A stretch of DNA of 64,000 bases, taken from positions 8,761,501-8,825,500 of the forward strand of contig NZ_FNSV01000005.1 of the NCBI RefSeq assembly GCF_900105905.1. The letters run 5' to 3'. This stretch comes from Rhodococcus koreensis. Lineage in GTDB: Bacteria > Actinomycetota > Actinomycetes > Mycobacteriales > Mycobacteriaceae. This document shows positions 53,649 through 61,539 of this stretch, piece by piece. The position numbers were made by a program, and so were the translations under genes. The notes below the pieces were generated by a model. It searched no databases, was not told where the DNA came from, and saw only the letters and a program-made list of their open reading frames with translations. Every line of letters begins with the position of its first letter. The stretch's first letter is position 1.

Positions 53649-54224
53649 ATGATGATCAGAATGCAGGTCGCGATCGCGGTGATCGTGGGATATTGGCTGG
53701 GCCGAGCCCGCCACACGAAGCTTGCCGCGGCGGGTGCCGGACGCCTCGCCGGCAGCCCGCAGGAGATGGTCGACCACGCTGCCACGCTGTTGGAGGCATC
53801 GCCCGAGTTCGCCGCCCTCGACGAATCGGTGCGTGGTCAACTCCTCGACGCAGTAAAGGTGGCGGCCGTGACCGCAGGCACCACCCGGAGCGACGTCGAC
53901 ATCGACCGTTTGCTCCCACACAGCGGTGACGAGATCCTCCGGACCGCCCAAGACCTGGCCGTGGGCGCCGTGGACCAGGTCGACGATCTCCCCGCCGATG
54001 ACGTGGAGACCGACAGAGACGACGACACCGACGACGAGGAACCGGTCGCCGACGCGTCCGTCGCCGACGCTTCTACCGCAGATGAGAGGAGTGCTGCGGC
54101 GCCTTCACCGTCCACTGCCGAGGTTCGAGCCTGGGCCCGCGAACACGGCTTCCCCGTCTCCGACCGCGGACGACTACGCGCCGAAGTCTGGGAGGCCTAC
54201 ACCGACGCGCACCCCGAGCGTTAG
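53649..54224 (+). CDS. membrane-anchored protein with Lsr2-type DNA-binding tail
   Basis: The protein has 191 residues. Residues 1-18 (MMIRMQVAIAVIVGYWLG) form a single N-terminal membrane segment. A helical region follows, then an acidic stretch (TDRDDDTDDEEP), and residues about 155-191 read STAEVRAWAREHGFPVSDRG and end RLRAEVWEAYTDAHPER. The last part matches the C-terminal AT-rich-DNA-binding domain of Lsr2 (RAWAxExGxxVSDRGRL). Free Lsr2 is a cytosolic silencer of foreign DNA; here the same DNA-binding domain is tethered to the membrane. The start follows GGGAG. Its stop overlaps the decayed dioxygenase by four bases, tail to tail. Confidence 0.75.
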   Translation: MMIRMQVAIAVIVGYWLGRARHTKLAAAGAGRLAGSPQEMVDHAATLLEASPEFAALDESVRGQLLDAVKVAAVTAGTTRSDVDIDRLLPHSGDEILRTAQDLAVGAVDQVDDLPADDVETDRDDDTDDEEPVADASVADASTADERSAAAPSPSTAEVRAWAREHGFPVSDRGRLRAEVWEAYTDAHPER

Positions 54225-54760
54225 GCCCGAGTCTCGGGAGCCAGCACGATGTCGAAATTGGTTCTGGCCCAGCTGCGGTCATTCAGTTCGCGTCCATCCG
54301 GGGTGGGTGTGCCGGCGGGTTGCTGCTCGAAGTGGGTGACCAGCGTCCGCTGGTGCGGTGCGGAGACCATGAAGTGCAGGTGCGCTGCCCGCACAGGGGA
54401 GCGGCCGGTGGCCTCGAGCATCCGGCCGACCGGACCGTCGTGCGGGATCGGGTACGGGACCGGCGTCAGCCCCCAGAATCGGTACCTTCCGTTGTCGTCG
54501 GAATACAGGTGGGCCCGGCCGGCGATCCGGTGATCGTCGTACTGGACGTCGTAGTAGCCGTTCTCGTCGCATTCCCACACCTCGATGCGGGCGTGGGGGA
54601 CGGGACGGCCGTCGGTGTCCGTGACGGTGCCCTCGATCCAGCACGGTTGTCCGGTCGCACCGCCGGCGATGTCACCACCGCAGGGTATTTCGGGTGCGTC
54701 GTCGACGAAGAACGGACCGAACACGGTCGCCTCTCGCGCGATGTCTCGGTCAGCCCCCAC
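54221..54760 (-). pseudogene. hydroxyquinol/catechol 1,2-dioxygenase remnant (intradiol)
   Basis: The frame gives EATVFGPFFVDDAPEIPCGG, WIEGTVTDTDGRPVPHARIE, NGYYDVQYDD, YRFWGLTPVPYPIPHDGPVG and HLHFMVSAP, the C-terminal two thirds of an intradiol dioxygenase, with the Tyr and His iron ligands in place. The first about 100 residues are missing: the sequence joins the maleylacetate reductase remnant at about 54740. A second gap of about 25 residues occurs where LVTH is directly followed by FEQQPAG. The remnant ends normally (WARTNFDIVLAP). It is non-functional. Confidence 0.85.
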
Positions 54761-55146
54761 ACGTTCGTCCTTCCGAGCCGGCGTAGGTGGTCGGGACCGC
54801 CACGATCGGCAGCCCCGTGGTCAACGCCACCGCTTTCGCGAGCCCGGTGGCCGACCCGCCACCGACGCAGACCACGACGTCGACGTCGACGTCGACGTCG
54901 TGCGTAATGGCCGCTGTCCGGGCCCGCTCGGCCACCCCCACCGGCACGTGCATCACCACCTTGTCGTGGCGATGCACGACCGGCAGGTCGATGCACGACC
55001 TGTTCGGCGCGCCCGGCCTCGGCCGCCGAGGCGATCACCATCACCCGGGACGCGTCCAGCCGGGGTACCTCGCCGGCGAGCATCGCCCGCGCCTCACCCG
55101 TGGCGAAACAGACACGCTGCGGCAAGGTTTCGTGTTCAAAACGCAT
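54740..55146 (-). pseudogene. maleylacetate reductase remnant, fused to the dioxygenase
   Basis: The start MRFEHETLPQRVCFATG and LDASRVMVIAS is the beginning of a maleylacetate reductase. Near 55010 the frame changes, and the continuation reads VVMHVPVGVAERAR, VVVCVGGGSATGLAKAVALT, and VPTTYAGSE, the NAD(P)-binding part. A second frame change gives TNVWGLTE. After that the match stops and dioxygenase sequence follows. The C-terminal iron-binding half of the reductase is missing. Maleylacetate reductase normally acts one step after hydroxyquinol dioxygenase, so both belonged to one operon. Confidence 0.85.
54875..54900. repeat. hexanucleotide microsatellite CGACGT x4
   Basis: Four tandem copies of CGACGT plus CG. 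In the decayed reductase it encodes alternating Val-Asp (VDVDVDV) just before the conserved VCVGGGS, where relatives have a single copy. It is consistent with replication slippage in a gene no longer under selection. Confidence 0.8.
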
Positions 55147-56233
55147 GGTGCGTGTTCTCTTCGCTCAGTGAGAGCCGGTCGGCGAACCAGTCGGCGACGA
55201 CGTCGTTACGTTCGTCGGCGTGGTTGTAGAGGGTGTGTTCACCGTCGTGCCACACCCGCAGGACCACGTCGCCGCCTGTCGCTCCGTCGAGGAACGGTTG
55301 CTGGTCCTCCATGGTCACGAGGGGGTCGGCGCCTCCGTGCAGCACCATCAGCGGGCACCGGATCGACTCCTTGTCCGGGTCGAAGCGTAGGCGGGCGAAG
55401 TTCGCGGTGATCGCGGCCTCGTCGGCGGTGCCCAACATGGCGGCGGCCTGCTCGGTGAAGGCGCGGAACGGGAGCAACCGGGGCGCGGCGAACGAACCGT
55501 TGACACAGCATGCGCGGACGGCGGGATTGCGGGCGGCAGTCAGTGCCGCGAACAGTCCACCGACACTGTTGCCCCACACCCCGACCGGGCCACCGGACTG
55601 CTCGGTCGCGTAGCGAACGAAGTGGCCGTACGCGGCGGCCACGTCGACGTCCAGGTAGATTCGGTGCCGCAGCCGCGTCTCGCCCTGCCCGGGGCCCTCG
55701 GCCAGTATGGTCGCCACTCCACGTTCGGCGAGCGCGTCGGCATAGCGCAGATACGTCGCACCCCACCCGCTCTGGCCGCCGAACACCACCACTGTGCCCA
55801 CCGGAGTGCCTGCCGGCTGGACATGCCAGCCGACCAACGAGCCACGTGCGTAGGGCAATTCGACCTTCCGCATCGATGACGGAACCACCGCGGCTGCCGC
55901 GGCGACTGCGGCGCCGAATCTGTCGTACAGCTCCCGTTTGCGGTCGGTGTCCGAATTGATCGCCATCTGCGCGAAGGCGGCGGCCGCGGCCCGGAACTGG
56001 CGCCGGGCGGTCACCGCGTGTCCGGACCCCAGCGCGCACTCGGCCAACTCCAACCGGTGCTCACCCAGGCGCTCGGCGGCCACATCCCAGCGGTCACCGG
56101 CGACGATCGCCTGCTCGAGCAGGATGACGTCGGCGTGGAGCATGCCGCCGTCGAGCAACCGGGTCGCCGGCATCGCGCGACGGTGCGCCGCATTCTCCGC
56201 CGAGAGCGCTGTCTCGATGACGGTGTCGGTCAC
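55136..56233 (-). CDS. alpha/beta hydrolase (dihydropseudooxynicotine hydrolase/FrsA-like)
   Basis: The protein has 365 residues. An N-terminal helical domain (about 1-130) precedes the hydrolase fold. The nucleophile is Ser in GNSVGG, the acid Asp in HGGADPLV and the His in HDGEHTLYN, a complete triad. Proteins with this layout split C-C or amide bonds next to a carbonyl, e.g. 2,6-dihydroxypseudooxynicotine hydrolase. The GTG start overlaps the hydroxylase stop (GTGA). It is the only intact enzyme of the aromatic operon. A long in-frame extension upstream to 56977 lies inside the hydroxylase gene and is not real. Confidence 0.85.
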   Translation of the reverse strand: MTDTVIETALSAENAAHRRAMPATRLLDGGMLHADVILLEQAIVAGDRWDVAAERLGEHRLELAECALGSGHAVTARRQFRAAAAAFAQMAINSDTDRKRELYDRFGAAVAAAAAVVPSSMRKVELPYARGSLVGWHVQPAGTPVGTVVVFGGQSGWGATYLRYADALAERGVATILAEGPGQGETRLRHRIYLDVDVAAAYGHFVRYATEQSGGPVGVWGNSVGGLFAALTAARNPAVRACCVNGSFAAPRLLPFRAFTEQAAAMLGTADEAAITANFARLRFDPDKESIRCPLMVLHGGADPLVTMEDQQPFLDGATGGDVVLRVWHDGEHTLYNHADERNDVVADWFADRLSLSEENTHHAF

Positions 56234-57839
56234 AGTGCGGCTCCCTCGGATCGGCGGGTCGGCACTCCTACAGTTCCCAATGCGGCACGCAGGCCATCGA
56301 CGAGTCCGGGAAGCTCGTGCATCGTTCCGGCTCCGTAGAGATGGAAATCCGGGCGCGCGAGGAACGCCTCGATTCCGTGCGCGGCCAGGTAGTCGGTGTA
56401 GGTCCCGTCGACGTCGGTGATCGAATGCGCGCTGCCCGGCTCGGTGGTTGCGAGGACGGCGCCGAGCGAATTCAGGAAGGCCAGGTGGTCGGCATCGAGC
56501 ACCGCGCGGGGATCGGTTGTCGTGACAACGACGAAGCCCCACCCGAATACATCGTCGAATCGGCCCACTCGGTCTCCGACCGCGTTGACGCCTTGCGGTG
56601 ACAGCGTCCCTGCCAACGACTGCGGAGTCTTGTCCTCCCGGGTGGCGATGACCCCGGTCGTGACGACGGGAAACGGTGGCAACGGCGGAACGTCGCCGCG
56701 CCGGAACGCGGCATCGCGGGCGGCCGCAGCCTCGGGATCCTTCAGATTCGCGACCCGGCCGAGTTCGACCGCGCACCGCTGGATGACCTCGACGTGGGGA
56801 CGGCGTTCGGTCTCGTAGGTATCGAGCAGACCGTGGCCCGCACGCCCGGACAAGACCAGATCCAATTTCCATGCCAGCGCGATCCCGTCTCGCATCCCGG
56901 AGCACGCGCCCTGGCCCATGTACGGCGGCATCGTGTGCGCGGCATCGCCGGCGAGCAGTACCCGGCCGCTGCGCCACCTGTCGGCGGTGCGGGCAGAGAA
57001 GGTGTAGATGATCTGCCGCAAGATCCGGATGTCGTCCGGTCCCAGGCCGTGCCGCTCACGGAACCACGACCACGCGAATTCCGGGACTCCATCTTCTCGG
57101 GATCGTCGCCCGGCAACACCGCGACCTCGAATCGCTGTCGGCTGCGTCCGATCGGCATGAACATGTTCGGGTGCGCCGGATCGCAATACTGCCGAGTGAC
57201 CTCGAACTCGGGGCCGAGCGGACGGAGACACTCGGTGTCGATGTTCAACCAGCGGTCCTCGACGTGTAAATCCGAGCGTTCGACGCCCAGCGCGTTGCGC
57301 ACGAAGCTGTTGGCACCGTCCGCGCCCACCACATACCGCGCTGTCACGGTCCGGTCCTCGGATCCGCTGGCCCACTGCTCGTCCCGGTCCCGCTTCCACG
57401 GCCGGACCACGAGCGTCACCTGGTCGGGCTCCTGCTCGACGGCGACGACACCGACTCCCTGGTTGACCTCGACATTCGGGTACGACCGGATGCGCTGATC
57501 GATCGCCGACTCGATATCCGGCTGGTACATCGAGTAATGGGCCTCGAACCCACTGGACCGCCCGGACCAGTCCACTTCGAGCAACAATTCGCCGTCGCAT
57601 CCGCGCCATTCGTACACCTGCTTCGGGGACGCATCACGCAGCGCGAACTCGATATCGCCGGCGGCCTGAACGATCCGCGCGGTCTCGCCGTCGATGTGAG
57701 TCAGGCGCGGAAGACCGTACAGATCCGGCCACCGCTCGAACACCACCACTCGGTGGCCCGCGCGACCGAGAAGCGACGAGAGCACAAGACCGGTCGGCCC
57801 GTATCCGACCACCGCGACATCGAAATCTGCAGACACCAC
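56230..57839 (-). pseudogene. FAD-dependent aromatic hydroxylase (MhpA-like), one frameshift
   Basis: Frame one begins at an ATG at 57839: FDVAVVGYGPTGLVLSSLLG (FAD binding), then RYVVGADGANSFVRN (DG motif), to about 57085. A one-base shift around GATGGAGTCCCGG joins frame two: VPEFAWSWFRERHG, VLLAGDAAHTMPPYMGQGAC (GD motif) and the C-terminal thioredoxin-like part ending at 56230. Combined length is about 535 residues, normal for 3-(3-hydroxyphenyl)propionate or resorcinol hydroxylases. The single frameshift might be a sequencing error, but the neighbours are decayed too. Confidence 0.85.
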
Positions 57840-58020
57840 AACTCCTTGCTACCTGGGGCTTTCTGCCCGATGCGATGAAGCTACGAGGGTGTGATCCAGG
57901 TCGCTATCCGCAACGCGCCAGAGGTAGCCGCATCACGCCACGAACTTCCGGCGGCGGCGGTCCCGGTGCCCGCCGGGGATACCATCGGGATGACCGGGCG
58001 CTCGATCGGACGAGGTTGAC

Positions 58021-59064
58021 GTGGGCATTCACCAATTCGATATGCACGATCCAGGACACGCCTCCGCGTTGCCGGGCCCACTGGCGCGCCACGACACACT
58101 CGCCACCGCCAGCGTCGACGAGTTCCGCCACCAGGCCTCCAGCCTGCTCAGCGAACACCGCATCCGTCGCATCGACGCGGTCGACACGGCGCCGTTCCGG
58201 GGCCGGGTGCGCGCGGCGTCGCTCGGCGATCTGCAACTGGTCTATCTGGAACAAGGCATCGGTATCGACGTCGACATCCTCGAACACCTCGACTACTACG
58301 ACCTGATGCTCGCAGTGGAGGGCACCAACCAGATCACCTGCAACGACGCTCGCACACACGTCGGGCCTGCACACGCCGCACTGCTGTTGCCGAGGATGCG
58401 CGCCCGGATGCAGATGGACGCGTCCTACCGGCAGATGCATCTGCGCATCGAACAACACGCCCTCGACCGTCGACTGGAGTGCCTGATCGGACGGTCCGCT
58501 CCCGGGCCGGTGATCTTCGATCTGTCCGTGGATCTGACGCCGCCCCAACTGTCCACCTGGATGTCGTCACTGCAGGTAGTGATCCGCGACCTCGACGCGG
58601 AGAGTGGACTCACCGCCCACCCCCTCGCCGCCGCGAGCGTGCAGGACATGCTGCTCACCGGTCTACTCCTCGCACAGCCACACACCTACTCGGCAGTCCT
58701 CCACGACCACGATCAGCCTCGGCTCGCCCCCCGCGCACTCGCCCGCGCCGTGGAGTACTACGAACAACACCTCACCGAGTCGATGACGATCGGTGACGTC
58801 GCCCAGCACGTCGGTGTCAGCGTGCGGTCGCTGCAACGCGCGTTCCAGGAGGATCTGGGCACGTCACCGAGTCGCTATCTCGAGTCGCTTCGACTGGCCC
58901 GGGTCCGGGAGGATCTTCTCGCACCGAACGGGCCGGACACGGGGTCGGTGACAGACATCGCCTACCGGTGGGGCTTCGTTCACCTTTCCCGATTTGCGGC
59001 CGCATACCGGCGGCGGTACGGCGAAACCCCCTCTGCCACAAGGCTCCGAGCGAATCACCATTGA
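58021..59064 (+). CDS. AraC-family regulator of the aromatic operon
   Basis: The protein has 347 residues. The N-terminal region resembles the AraC-binding-domain-like sensor of catabolic AraC regulators (YYDLMLAVEGTNQI, HAALLLPRMRA). The C-terminal pair of helix-turn-helix units is MTIGDVAQHVGVSVRSLQRA and VTDIAYRWGFVHLSRFAAAY, with YGETPS. The GTG start has little leader. It is divergent from the hydroxylase gene with a 181-base gap, so it was most likely its activator. It remains intact although its targets are broken. Confidence 0.88.
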   Translation: MGIHQFDMHDPGHASALPGPLARHDTLATASVDEFRHQASSLLSEHRIRRIDAVDTAPFRGRVRAASLGDLQLVYLEQGIGIDVDILEHLDYYDLMLAVEGTNQITCNDARTHVGPAHAALLLPRMRARMQMDASYRQMHLRIEQHALDRRLECLIGRSAPGPVIFDLSVDLTPPQLSTWMSSLQVVIRDLDAESGLTAHPLAAASVQDMLLTGLLLAQPHTYSAVLHDHDQPRLAPRALARAVEYYEQHLTESMTIGDVAQHVGVSVRSLQRAFQEDLGTSPSRYLESLRLARVREDLLAPNGPDTGSVTDIAYRWGFVHLSRFAAAYRRRYGETPSATRLRANHH

Positions 59065-59603
59065 TGCGTGGATCAGTGGATGTAGGCTTCTCGTGATGCC
59101 GGGGTGAATTGTGCTGCAATGCAAGGCTGTACGGTCCGCACTGAGGCGACGTGGGAGTTGTGCGGGTTCGTGGTGCAGCCAGGCGCAGCCCCCGCCAACG
59201 ATGGGAATCAGCTGGCAGGGGCGCTACACGGACAGCCTGCACGTCGTGACGAGCGGCGTATCAGTGATTTTCGTGAGACGCAGCGTGGAAGTCCATAGAG
59301 TGTGACCTATGCCATTGCATAGTTTTCCGACTGCCTGAATTACCGACCGGTAGGTGCAATTCCGAAGTCCGTTATCCGGCAACCAAGGCGAAACGCGAAC
59401 ATGTGACATGAAACACACGTAATTCTGCGGAGAAATCCGACGTTCGGGAGCGAGTTGTGGTGCTGTCTCTTCTCGAGGCCCGACAGGGGTATGGGTGTAG
59501 GTATATCGGCCGTTGTGCCGGTGGCGAACTCGGGTGAGTGTATGTGGTGCACCGTCACCGACGTGGCAGTCAGAACCCCTGCATGTGAAAGAAAGAGTTT
59601 GTC
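59065..59603. other. intergenic region with a small inverted repeat
   Basis: About 540 bases without a supported gene. CTATGC (59307-59312) and GCATAG (59317-59322) form a perfect 6-bp inverted repeat. TGTGACCTATGCC (59301-59313) is nearly the same as the CRP-like site at 60481. GAAAGAG at 59590 is the ribosome site of the next gene. Confidence 0.45.
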
Positions 59604-59744
59604 ATGGCACGGATCAGCAAGAAATCGGGGGCCGATCTATTGGATGCGTTGCGTGTCAGTGTCGTTGGCACCGTCGTGTGCGCCGGACTGGTCATGGGCG
59701 TGATCGTCGTGGCGATGTGGAATTTCCCGGTGCCGGGCGTGTAG
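59604..59744 (+). CDS. small single-pass membrane protein (hypothetical)
   Basis: A 46-residue protein beginning MARISKKSGADLLDALRVSV. Residues about 18-39 (VSVVGTVVCAGLVMGVIVVA) make one membrane helix with the positive end on the N-terminal side. GAAAGAG lies about 8 bases upstream. I do not recognise a family. A second small membrane protein follows 170 bases later; the two may form a pair. Confidence 0.5.
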   Translation: MARISKKSGADLLDALRVSVVGTVVCAGLVMGVIVVAMWNFPVPGV

Positions 59745-59914
59745 GCCGGCGGTGACTCTTGTCCTTCGCTAGTTCCGGCGGTCCGAGGGTGCAACATCGG
59801 GCGGCCGTGTGGCGATATAGCTGACGGGGATTGGTTGTGCCCGTGGGTGCGGGTGGGCGGTGACAGACGTGCGGCACCTGTGGCGGGCGTCGTGTGGTGT
59901 GGAAGGAATTGAGA

Positions 59915-60193
59915 ATGTTCGGGACGGGTTTGGGCGCGATGGTGGGCCTGCTGGTGGTTGCGCTGCTGGTGGTTCCCGTGTCGTTCGGTGTGGCGGCACG
60001 TGCGGATGCGAAGGCCCGCCGTCTGTCGGGGCCACCTGCGTCCGATGCGAATGAGGGGCGATCGGTCGCGGTCGCGGAAATGACCGGCCGGTGCGATCAG
60101 TGGCGGCAACTCGCCACCCAGGCGTGGCTGATCTGCGGCGGCGCCTCGCTGGTCGCGGTGGTGGTCGTGGGTGTGCTGATCTGCGTCGGGTGA
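59915..60193 (+). CDS. small two-helix membrane protein (hypothetical)
   Basis: The protein has 92 residues. Helix 1 is about residues 7-28 (MVGLLVVALLVVPVSFGVAA) and helix 2 about 70-91 (AWLICGGASLVAVVVVGVLI), joined by a charged loop. AAGGAATTG precedes the ATG at 59915; a GTG at 59894 is in frame. The family is not recognised. A terminator-like hairpin follows at 60250. Confidence 0.5.
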   Translation: MFGTGLGAMVGLLVVALLVVPVSFGVAARADAKARRLSGPPASDANEGRSVAVAEMTGRCDQWRQLATQAWLICGGASLVAVVVVGVLICVG

Positions 60194-60249
60194 GGACGGC
60201 GGGCGCCGATCCGTCTGTGAATGCGGTGATCGGTCGGGTGAACCGAAGC

Positions 60250-60285
60250 GGCCCGGTCGGAGTGGATTTCCGCTCTGACCGGGCC
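60250..60285 (+). terminator. terminator-like hairpin
   Basis: GGCCCGGTCGGAG (60250-60262) pairs with CTCTGACCGGGCC (60273-60285), 13 pairs with one G-T, around a 10-base loop. It lies 57 bases after the two-helix membrane protein gene. Confidence 0.55.
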
Positions 60286-60480
60286 TCGCCGTGACGTATG
60301 GAAAGACACCGCTTCGGTCCCCGCCGCGCTCGTGCGGTCGGTGGATCGCAGCGCAACGGACTGCTTCAATCACCCTCGGCCGGTATGGATTTGGCGGGCG
60401 AAGAGTGCATCGGCGCGGTGCACTGGGTGTGTACCGTCGCGAGGAAATGGTAGATCCACCGGCGGGCCGCATCGCAGAGG

Positions 60481-60496
60481 TGTGATCTATGCCACA
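60481..60496 (+). promoter_or_regulatory. CRP-like binding site
   Basis: TGTGATCTATGCCACA matches the TGTGA-N6-TCACA consensus of actinobacterial CRP/GlxR proteins at all but one position. It lies 106 bases before the ArsR start. A related half site is at 59301. Confidence 0.4.
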
Positions 60497-60555
60497 CAGG
60501 TATTTCCGTGTCGGGCGATGGGCTCCTTCGGGGATCGGGGGAGTTTCGGTCTTGC

Positions 60556-60579
60556 ACATACAACCGATTGGTTGTATGT
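60556..60579 (+). promoter_or_regulatory. operator/promoter of the ArsR-SRPBCC pair
   Basis: ACATACAACC (60556-60565) and GGTTGTATGT (60570-60579) form a perfect 10-bp inverted repeat around GATT. TTGCAC (60553-60558) and TATGTT (60575-60580) give -35 and -10 boxes with a 16-base spacer, and transcription would start at about the GTG itself (60587), a leaderless mRNA. ACAACC-N4-GGTTGT fits autoregulation by ArsR proteins of this type. Confidence 0.75.
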
Positions 60580-60586
60580 TTTGGGT

Positions 60587-60928
60587 GTGTCAGAGACAGA
60601 TGAGGACCGGGCCGATGCCCTGTTCCACGCGCTTTCCGACCGAACGCGGCGCGACATCATGCGTCGCGTGCTGGCCGGAGAACATTCCGTCTCGGCACTG
60701 GCAGCGAAGTACGATATGAGTTTCGCTGCCGTCCAGAAGCACGTCGCCGTCCTCCAGAAGTCCGGCTTACTCGTCAAGCGACGCAGCGGCCGTGAACAAC
60801 TCGCCACGGGCGATGTGGAAGCAGTGCGCGCGGTGTCGTCCATGCTAGCCGAGTTGGAACAGGTGTGGCGTGGACGGATCGCCCGCATCGACGAACTGAT
60901 CGCAACGGAACCGCAATGGAAGGAATGA
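60587..60928 (+). CDS. ArsR-family repressor (HTH)
   Basis: The protein has 113 residues. The winged helix is DALFHALSDRTRRDIMRRVL, SVSALAAKYDMSFAAVQKHV, and VLQKSGLLVKRRSGREQ. No metal-binding cysteine pair is seen, so it belongs to the non-metal group that is paired with an SRPBCC protein. It probably binds the perfect palindrome over its own promoter. The next gene starts 3 bases after its stop. Confidence 0.9.
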   Translation: MSETDEDRADALFHALSDRTRRDIMRRVLAGEHSVSALAAKYDMSFAAVQKHVAVLQKSGLLVKRRSGREQLATGDVEAVRAVSSMLAELEQVWRGRIARIDELIATEPQWKE

Positions 60929-60931
60929 ACG

Positions 60932-61417
60932 ATGCCTGTCACCAATGTCAGCCAGGACACCGATGCATTGACCCTGACCATCACCGCCGAGTTCGCCGCA
61001 CCCCGAGCACGGATCTGGCAGATCTATGCCGATCCCCGCCAGCTCGAGAAGATCTGGGGCCCGCCGACGTACCCGGCGACGGTCGTCGACCACGAGTTCG
61101 CCCCCGGCGGTCGGGTCACGTACTACATGACCGGCCCCGAGGGTGACAAGCATGCGGGCTACTGGAACATCGTCTCCGTCGACGAACCGACCGGCTTCAC
61201 CTTCACCGACGGATTCGCCGATGCGGATTACACTCCGATCGAATCGATGCCGGTGTCCACCAACGAGTTCTCCTTCGAGGACAAAGGCGGCAGCACCGTT
61301 GCCACCTACGTCAGTACCTATGCGACCGCCGAAGGTCTCCAGCAGGTGCTCGACATGGGCGTAGTCGAGGGTTCCTCGCAGGCGATCGGCCAGATCGACG
61401 ATCTCATCAGGGGTTGA
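60932..61417 (+). CDS. SRPBCC/AHSA1-domain protein
   Basis: The protein has 161 residues with a START-like hydrophobic cavity fold: AEFAAPRARIWQIYADPRQL, KIWGPPTYPATVVDHEFAPG, GYWNIVSVDEPTGF, and the C-terminal helix GVVEGSSQAIGQIDDLI. AHSA1-like proteins bind small lipophilic ligands, and as the partner of an ArsR repressor this one may sense or remove its inducer. A terminator follows at 61435. Confidence 0.9.
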   Translation: MPVTNVSQDTDALTLTITAEFAAPRARIWQIYADPRQLEKIWGPPTYPATVVDHEFAPGGRVTYYMTGPEGDKHAGYWNIVSVDEPTGFTFTDGFADADYTPIESMPVSTNEFSFEDKGGSTVATYVSTYATAEGLQQVLDMGVVEGSSQAIGQIDDLIRG

Positions 61418-61434
61418 GCGTACCGGTTCACTGT

Positions 61435-61465
61435 CGCCGCCTCGCCGTCCGTGTGCGAGGCGGCG
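61435..61465 (+). terminator. terminator after the SRPBCC gene
   Basis: CGCCGCCTCGC (61435-61445) and GCGAGGCGGCG (61455-61465) make a perfect 11-bp stem with a 9-base loop, 17 bases after the stop codon. Confidence 0.7.
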
Positions 61466-61539
61466 CCTCCAATCCGGTGCGGGATGCGGTCACACAGTGA
61501 TGAGATCGTCATGGGGCAGCACCGACGGGAGGGCGTCCG

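Noticed and set aside
54875..54900. Possible CRISPR or regulatory array in the CGACGT repeats
   Set aside because: Units are only six bases without spacers; it is a microsatellite within a dead gene.
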